A DNA stretch of 64,000 bases from Sphagnum magellanicum. Lineage: Eukaryota; Streptophyta; Sphagnopsida; Sphagnales; Sphagnaceae. Under the pieces are notes generated by a model, which made no database searches, was not told the origin of the DNA, and was given only the letters and a program-made list of their open reading frames with translations. Location: positions 18,482,038 through 18,546,037 of the forward strand of contig CM038923.1 of the NCBI GenBank assembly GCA_021904315.1. Direction: 5' to 3'. Made by a program: the position numbers and the translations under genes. The stretch's first letter is position 1, and each line of letters opens with the position of its first letter. Of the stretch, positions 56,516 to 64,000 are shown in pieces.

Positions 56516-58557
56516 AACTAAAAGATATTCTATGAATTGCTTTTGCATTTTAAAATCCAAATAGACCCATACCCTCCTTTTTTTTCTTTCCTGGTTGGAA
56601 AAATTCGCCCAAAACAAACACTCAGAATCTCTCACATATAAAATTTTGGTTAACGTGAATCACCAGTGGAGATACAGGTTACTCTCGGGAAGTGTACTTG
56701 GTAGACCCACTGCCATCTTATGGAACCCTGCTTGCAGTAACTTGAGCATTAGGTTCATAGATGGAAGGGGCCCTACTTGGTGTCTTACAAAGCACTTTTG
56801 GTAAAATTGTTTGCAAACTCTGCCACTCTAGGCTAATGGTGTTGTCGATGGTCAATGTGTTCTTGAAACACTCAACCTCATTCCTATCCCCCCATTCTAG
56901 GATATTTTTGTTGACAAATTGTACCACAGCCTTTTTTCTATGAAGATTTACTGACCAACTTTCTTCTCATTCCCTGTTGTTATTATTATTATTATTATTA
57001 TTTGGGATAAGCCATTGGTGGACATTTCCTCCACTCCCTTTCTTGGGGACTTTGTTGATAGGAACTCTTTCCCCGTTTCCACCATTTTATTTGTTAATTG
57101 GACCTTGTTGGTGAAGTCCACCCTCAACCGGGCTTCTTTTGGGGGAGGATCATTTGTCCATTCATGCCCCTCACCCCATTCCACCAATATGTGGGGATAC
57201 TTTGTTGAAAAATTCTCTCCCAACCTTTTTTTCTGGACAGATTCAATTGCGACTTTTTAAAAGTTTTATGAAGTTTCATGGCTGCCACCTGTGAGTGAAT
57301 GTGCGAAACATTGAAATGCTCAGATCTAGTGGGCGGGAGCGCAGGGAAGATGATCCACTGAAAAACTATGGAAACTCTCAAGTGGATCTAGTGGGTGGGG
57401 GTGCGAGGAAGATGATCCACTGAAAAACTATGGAATCTCTCAAGTTGGTAGTCCATCCCAGTAGTCATTGTTATCTCACATGCTAAACCATTCTCCATCA
57501 CTAGATTCCAAAAAATAGTGCTTGATCAGCTTACATGTGACCTGGCCCTTTACCCCACCTACATTTTGTGGGAGCATTTGTCAACAATCTACCTTTATTT
57601 GTTTGGATTCTATACCTATTTGATTTAGGTTGTTTGAATTGGGGTGAAACCTCCAATTGTAAATATGAGGATCATTCATGGTGAACTTTGATCCACCATT
57701 CCCATTTTCTTTCTTTTGCACAATATGCTAACTTATTTACTTTTTGTGATTTTCATGTTGAACCAAGACAAGTTCCAATACTCAACTAAGCGTCTACTTT
57801 GTATGACAAATATAAACCAATATGTAGTAGGATGGACATAAACTAATTCTACCTCATGTCCACTCCATGACTTTTGAATGAATGTGTATATAGTCACACG
57901 GAAACAAATAATTGCTACTCTATCATCTATGAATATATATCAGCATTGGATGATCCCCATGTAGCCATCATAATGCATATAACTTTGATATTGTAATGGA
58001 ATTTGGATTATTATGTCCTACATGGAACTTGTTGAATCCAGCATTTTTGGAAACATTAGTGCTTTTGTTCACTATGACAACATAATCCAAAGAACATTAC
58101 TTAAAATGCACTTGGTGATAATGTTTACATTTGCCAAAGGAGTGATTTATCATATGCTCAAAATATAAAGCGCTTGAAGACTGCGTTTAGAAGCCACTTT
58201 CCTTTCCATTCCAAATCCAGATGAAGAATTGGAGTGATAAAAACTCTTATTTTTGTGCATATGTATGAATGTTTACATTTGTCTTTCTTCCATTCAACTT
58301 GTGTAGAGTCTATGCCTGGAACAGCAATTAGATATGTATGAATATGATTTCTATATGTACTTGACATGTGGCAATGTCATGGGAGTGACCATGCCTAGTA
58401 AATTTCTTTCCAAAGTCAGCTACCTTATGGATCTGGAGTTACTGGAAGGGGCTTCCATGCTCTCCCCACCCCAACAGAACCTACATTTGAGTTAATAATT
58501 TACCCACTGAATTACAAACCATCGCACTTAGGGAAGAGGCTTTCATGTACCACTTTT

Positions 58558-60361
58558 CTAGTGTGTGCCCCTTGCCTAAGGCACAGGTGTGTGTGTGTCA
58601 GGGAGGAGAAGCAAATTTTCTTTTGATTTTCCCACCTTCCTTGCTTTCCCTCTTCCTTTATGTTTTTCCTCTCCACTTTCCTTGGTATGTTTTATGTTCC
58701 CTTATGTTCCCAAATAATTCCCAATAGCACCATTTTTTGACAAAAAATATTACAAATGATTTTTTAAAATGTTTTACCTTGTCAAGTAAGTATTTCAAGG
58801 GAAAGGATATACCAATGCCCACTACCACTTTTTACAACCGTCGGATATATAACATTGACATGGGAAATTAATCCTCTTAGGAAAAATTAGAATACACCAA
58901 GATAAGTGAGATTTTCCGGGTCCTGGCGGCCTGATTTCATATGGCCTCCTCTGTCGTTGGATTTACCGCCTAGATCTAACGTCTCTGCTGACACGTCTAC
59001 ATGAACAGGTACGTAGTAACAAGCTAGCTAGCTTAGCTGTAACGTCCTCCCAATCTTTCCCATAAATCTTGTCTTTCCTATAATCATCATTTCCCCTTTC
59101 CTCACCGGCTTCACAGATTCGTGCCTCACCTCCCTAATTGGCATGCTTCTAGTTTTAAATAGACGGATGACGAGATGAATGAAATGTCCGTCCGACTGGA
59201 TGACGGGATGGATGGACGGACCTTGCCCTTTCTAAAGGTGACTGTCCGTCCGCGGCTTCAGGGACGGCTTCATTGTCGGTACCATTGTTCCTTTACTATA
59301 TGTAATAACCAGCATTGGGTGTTTACCTAGTGTGAATCCCTTGCATAATGCACAGGTGTGTTATTTCAACAATGTTTGGTTGATGTTTTTGATTTTTTAA
59401 AAAAACTTTTCTTTTCAAACACCTGTTGGTCCCCCCCCTCGCCACCCCGGTCCTTCGCATTTCTGACTTCGGTTCTTTACCTTGTTGAGCCCCCTTGGCC
59501 GATCCTTCGCATTTCTCACTCCGATTCTTTAATTCGTTGAGCCCCCTCGGCTGGTCCTTTGCATTTCCCACTCCGGTTCTTTAACCCATCAATCCCCCCC
59601 AGCCGGTCCTTCACATTTCCCACTTCGATTCTTTAACTCGTCGAGCTCCCCCAACCGGTCCTTCACATTTCCCACTCCGATTCTTTAACCCGTCGATCCC
59701 CCCAGCCAGTTCTTCGCATTTCCCACTCCGATTCTTTAACCCGTCGATCCCCCCTCCGGTCATTCACATTTCCCAGTCTGATTCTTTAACCTGTCGATCC
59801 CCCCCCTCGCCTGGTCCTTCACATTTCCCAGTCTGATTCTTTAACCCGTCGACCCCGCCCCACCCCCCCCCCCCCCCCCCCCCCCCCCAAAGATATATAC
59901 TTGTCTTTACGTCAGTCATATCCTTTGTCCAAAGGTTTTTTTTTCTTCTTCTTCCTGGTTTATTTCCTTCCCATTCCGTGGTCTTTACGTCGGTCATATC
60001 CTTTGTCCAAAGTTTTTTTTTCCTTCTTCTTCTTGGTTTATTTCCTTCACATTCCGTAACCACTGTCCTTTTTTTCTTCTTCTTCCTGGTTTATTTCCTT
60101 CCCATTCCGTAGTCTTTACGTCGGTCATATCCTTTGTCCAAAGGTTTTTTTTTCTTCTCTTCCTGGTTTATTTCCTTCCCATTCCATAACCACTGTCCGT
60201 ACCGAGCGGAGTTAGAGGAAGCTTCATCCTTCCTTTACTTGTGTGTGAGCGCGAGATCTCTAGAGTCCCAAAGTACATTACTATGTGAATAGAATAGTAA
60301 GAAAGTGTAGACTGTCCGTCCGGCTTTATTGTCGGTACCATCCTTCCTTTACAATATGTAA
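58558..60361 (-). mobile_element. Helitron array inserted between spacer U3 and kinase copy C
   Basis: Minus strand. The outer 5' end TTACATATTGTAAAGGAAGG starts at 60361, preceded by A. The outer 3' end has hairpin GTGCC-TTA-GGCA, GGGGCACACA and CTAG at 58561-58558. Inside are another 5' end near 60235, a second 3' end with CTAG at 59330-59327, and a third 5' end near 59304. It is thus two or three elements in tandem: 59327-60240 is the minisatellite type, and 58558-59304 the other type without GGTAGG expansion. The uninterrupted target exists between U1 and copy B, at 10589/10590. Confidence 0.75.
59450..59860 (-). repeat. about 51-bp minisatellite, minus-strand copy 2
   Basis: About eight copies of the same unit as 35690-36030 in reverse orientation. 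They run into a C-rich stretch ending in a run of more than 20 C at about 59866-59888. Confidence 0.85.
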
Positions 60362-60464
60362 TGTTTGGATGATAATAAGGTACTAAAGACATAAATTAAA
60401 ACAGGCCAATGATAATCATGACAAAGCAATATAACACATAACGTTTTATATGTACCCGAAGTGG

Positions 60465-62142
60465 CTAGAAATATGATGTCAACAAATCGCTGACATCATA
60501 TTCTATTTCTACTTCTTCCGTTCTTATTATTGGAAGCTTCATCCAATCTCTATATTTGATGAGAGCCAAAACAATAGAACCAATAGCCATGGCAGTGCCA
60601 AGGAATGCTATTGGTGCATAATTGGCAACCAATATGGCAAAACAACTCACCACAAAAGAAACAAAGAAGATCAACCCTGTTGGGGGTGGCCTTCTGGCAT
60701 TGGAATGTTCATGTCCAGGGCTAGCTGCTGGTTTGGGGAATGTGTTATCCCCAGTTGTTTCCTTCTCAATGTTACTGCCAAGTTTGACAATAGGACGAAC
60801 TGGATCACCAAGAAATTCGACAATGGGATGAACTGGATCACGAAGCAATACTGGGCCATCAAGAAGTAGTCTCCCACTAGAATGCTCTCCAATGAGTTGT
60901 AACCTACACACAGCTTTGTTGTATCCCTCCTCCTCCTCTGGAATACTATCTGGAGTACCGGAGAAATGCTTCAACATGTACTGTATGGATTCCAGGAGAG
61001 GGGTCCCCCGAGGATCCTTTGCATGATGCTTCAATTTGATTTTCAAATTGATTCTAGCACCAATGTATCCCTCCTCTGCCCAACAAACATTTGGAATCTG
61101 TGAAAGGCAGTGCAACATTTCTGATATGCACGGCAAAAGATTTTCAAGCTTGTTTTGTTTTTCTACAGCAAACTGGAACATCTCATTTGCTTCCTTATCA
61201 TTCTGAGGAACACGGTGCCCAAGAGCATAACAGCATCCAAGCCCCACATATGCACAAGTAGCATCTTCCAATTTAATGGCTGCCTGATAACATCGGATTG
61301 CCTCCTCATGATTTTGCTCTGTACCAAGTCCAAGCTCAAAACACAGTCCAAGTCTGAACAGTGCCTCTGGGTTATCATGTTCTGCTGCACTACTGAACAA
61401 TTCAAATGCCTGTTCAAAGTCAGCCTGGTCATCAATCCAATTGCCAATATGCTTTCCCACTTTCAACTGCAGTTTGATCCAATCTGCACATCCTATGTAC
61501 TGCTCCACAACGTCCAAGTTTTGCTTGTGGAATGCATCCAGTACTATGAGACTGTACACTTGTATCGGAAGATTCTCCTTCAAACTCTCCTGGAGACACT
61601 TCTGTAAACCCAGGGCACATGATAACTTATGGGCATCATGCTCATTGATGCATTTTAGAGGCGATGGATGCACATGCCTCAAAAGTGCACCCTTGCAATG
61701 CACCAACATTTGGCAGATTTCAGGAAATTTGGGACGGTCTTCAGCCCTTGTGGCCCAACACCTCTCTATGAATGCTGACAAGTATGATGGGAAATCAGCC
61801 TTGGAAGGTAAAATAGGCCTCACACCTATTTTAATGTTTTAATGGATGTCAGTCCGCTGTACGTCAGCAAATGGTATCTCCCCAGTGAGGACCTCAAAGA
61901 AGACCATTGCAAAACTATACACATCAGCTGAGTTTGTGTATGCCATGTTGTCCAGCCCAAACACCTCAGGAGCCATCCATGGAGTTGAACCCATATGCAG
62001 TGTGGTAAACCTGTCCTGCAACTTTGGAAGGCCAAAGTCTGTGACCTTAACATGCAAGGATGAGCGACTAGGGCAAGATTTTTGTTGCTGAAGATGTCCA
62101 TGAGAACATTCTTTGACTTCAGATCATGGTGCATCACCTTTT
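60465..62142 (-). pseudogene. kinase-Sel1-TM pseudogene, copy C
   Basis: Carries the same lesions as copy A: 5' half missing, frame change before VTDFG, TAA in place of Gln near 61837, and the DPVHPIVEF internal duplication. It appears base-identical to A except at the extreme 3' end. There a one-base deletion (ATATTCT against ATATTTCT) changes the C-terminus from EVEIEI-stop to EVEIEYDVSDLLTSYF. Clearly non-functional. Confidence 0.85.
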
Positions 62143-64000
62143 TTTTGTGATTGTCAAATTGTGTGCAATAGGGATGGAACCTTTTGTTGCATCACTTGTT
62201 TGAGGTGTCATCATGTTGGTTTGTGCATTATTGTGGAGTTTGAGATGAGTTCAAAGTAGTTGTAATTTTTTTCGCCTTTGGAGAGAAAAGTATCCATGTG
62301 CCTCATGCATCTAGAAGGCGAAAACATAGGTAGAAAGACTATTTGAACTATCATAATTGTAATTTTTTTTGGATTGTAATTGAATTTAAAATGTAAAGCC
62401 ATATTGAAAATTAATATGATAAAAATCAAAATGATCCATGTTGCAGTAAAATTACATGATACTCATATTTTTAAAATTGAATGAATTTTAAGAAAGTAGT
62501 ACATTAATAGTGGATTTTTGAAATGATGACACCAAGTTTGTCACACAAATAAAATAAAAAAGTGGATTCAAAAAAATGTCATAATAATATTAAAATTAAA
62601 ATTAAAAAAAAAACCACCATCAAATGAAGAATTTAATAATAACATGCATTGAAACTTTCTCAATACAAAGAAATTTTTATTTTTAAAATATTAGAATGCC
62701 GTATTTTTGTTATTTATTATCCTTTATAGTCCATTTCATATTGAAATATTTAAAATTTCACATCAATTTTTGAACCAATCACATGTTTAATGATATCTTA
62801 AAGGTGGTTTACTAATAATTTTGATTAAAAATTAAAGAATAATTTTTTAATTACAAGAATTTTAGCTAATGTAAAATGTAAAGTTTCAAAATATCAAAAA
62901 TGAATCACCTAACCATATTTTTATTTTATAATTGATTGTTAGGCATGGAAAATAAGGCCATCATACTTTAGTCCCGTATGCTAACAATTCTCTCCAAAGT
63001 GGTTACCACCATATTTCTGATCGCACAATGGGTAGTGATGATGTTTTTTTTGTTTGTGTCATGGCCTTCTAGTTTTCTTTTGTCCTCTTACAACCTTATG
63101 ATCATTTTGAAGGTGGGGTCAAGTTGGGTGCAATGCTTGTAGCATTGAACATTTGTTACCCATTGTTGTCAAAGTTGTTAGAATCACCAAAATTAATTTT
63201 TTATTTTACTAATGGCAACATTTTCTTCACTTCTTCTCACAAGTCTACCCACTGATATATGTTTTTTAACACATGTTCAATGTTAATGAAGGCGAATGCA
63301 CTACACTTTGGGTGTTTTGGTTTGTACAAATCTAGAGCTTTTGAATTGCATCTTTAGTCCATGTCTTTGATTCACAAAGAAAAGCACAATAGGGTAGTTT
63401 CCTTTGAACTTGGTAACATCTTGTTCAATGACACCTCATTTTGTTTCCAAAGACCTTCCGAATCTGGGAGCATAATCAATAGGACAAGTCTCATTGAAAT
63501 GATGTTGCATTGTGTCACAAAATGTTGTAAACTTTTGCTCATTCCCTATCACCAAGTCTTACAATACATTGAGAAACAAACAACATGGTGAATGCTCTTC
63601 TTCCACAACAAAATTTTTACCATTTTTTGCTTTCAATTACCACTACACAAGGTCGCTAACTATTTGTAAATTCTTTGACAATGTTCAATGACACCATTTT
63701 GCACATGATGTTATACATACAAGGTATTAGGACCCTTTGATCCATCATAGATGAAAAGGTCAAAATCCTAATTTTTATTGGAGCTTTGATCGTTTTTAGT
63801 TTGAAATTACAATGGTGGGGGTGTGGTCTTGAACATTTCTTTTATGCCATCATTTTTTTTGCCATTGCTAGGGGTCTTAATGTACCCCAATGGAGATGCT
63901 CTTACCTTTCTAAGCTATAGCCAAATTTGGCTAAAAACTCTTGTGGATGGTTGCCAACCCACCTAGCTCACAAAATTGGAAAGAATTCTTGATCCCATCT
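62143..64000. repeat. 5' flank of copy C and spacer unit U4 (runs off the right edge)
   Basis: Matches 4969-6826 at a constant offset of 57,174 bp with no indel to the end of the window. No gene. The identity continues beyond 64000. Confidence 0.85.

Larger units (their letters stand above)
54022..58557. repeat. duplicated spacer unit U3 of the kinase array
   Basis: Matches U1 (5940-10589) apart from a nested solo LTR, a deletion corresponding to 6390-6945, and the absence of 9013-9440. It has a small extra duplication around AAAACTATGGAA..CTCTCAAG near 57330-57440. It ends TGTACCACTTTT at 58557, where a Helitron begins. No intact gene is present. Confidence 0.75.

Overview
This window is nuclear DNA of a land plant. 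The evidence is AT-rich spacers, GT-AG introns, a 15-exon malectin-LRR receptor kinase, Helitrons, solo LTRs, a hAT element, and captured fragments of the splicing factor ISY1. I infer a non-seed plant (moss, lycophyte or fern) from the kinase-Sel1 architecture, but the sequence does not prove it. There are no bacterial or organellar genes, CRISPR arrays, tRNAs or rRNAs that I can see.

Three components dominate. (1) A dispersed tandem array of a kinase-Sel1-transmembrane gene on the minus strand. Copy A (3321-4968) and copy C (60465-62142) are 5'-truncated pseudogenes. Copy B (10724-13650) is nearly full length with one frameshift. A small relic, D, lies at 53943-54021. The spacers between copies are also repeated (5545-10589, 13840-15110, 54022-58557, 62719-64000). 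A and C, with their flanks, look identical over about 3.5 kb at a constant 57,174-bp offset that runs off the right edge.

(2) A Helitron neighbourhood. Helitron 3' ends (short hairpin, about 10 nt, CTAG) and 5' ends (TC..TTATATTAAAGGAAGG) recur at 1-3186 and 58558-60361 (minus strand) and at 24066-36141 (plus strand), often joined head to tail. The central element contains a RepHel gene (27968-33756). It has an Arg-rich 43-aa repeat region, a CxxC region, an HUH/Y2 Rep domain and a PIF1-like helicase. It stays in one reading frame throughout and is broken only by nine TAA/TAG codons and one inserted solo LTR. Several Helitrons carry 5' exons of ISY1.

(3) One apparently intact host gene on the minus strand, 37535-48054. 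It encodes a 1017-aa receptor kinase (signal peptide, malectin-like domain, LRRs, TM, RD kinase). All 15 exons join in phase, and one intron hosts a 736-bp hAT-like element with a perfect 8-bp target duplication.

Three solo LTRs of one family (TG..CA, about 0.8 kb) sit at 32656-33486, 51711-52522 and 54185-55007. Two have perfect 5-bp target duplications, and one of those also has an empty paralogous site inside this window. The stretches 15111-21923, 22293-24065, 36142-37534, 48055-51710 and 52523-53942 hold no gene I can recognise. Coordinates for spliced genes come from manual splice-site reading with reading-phase checks, not from transcript data.
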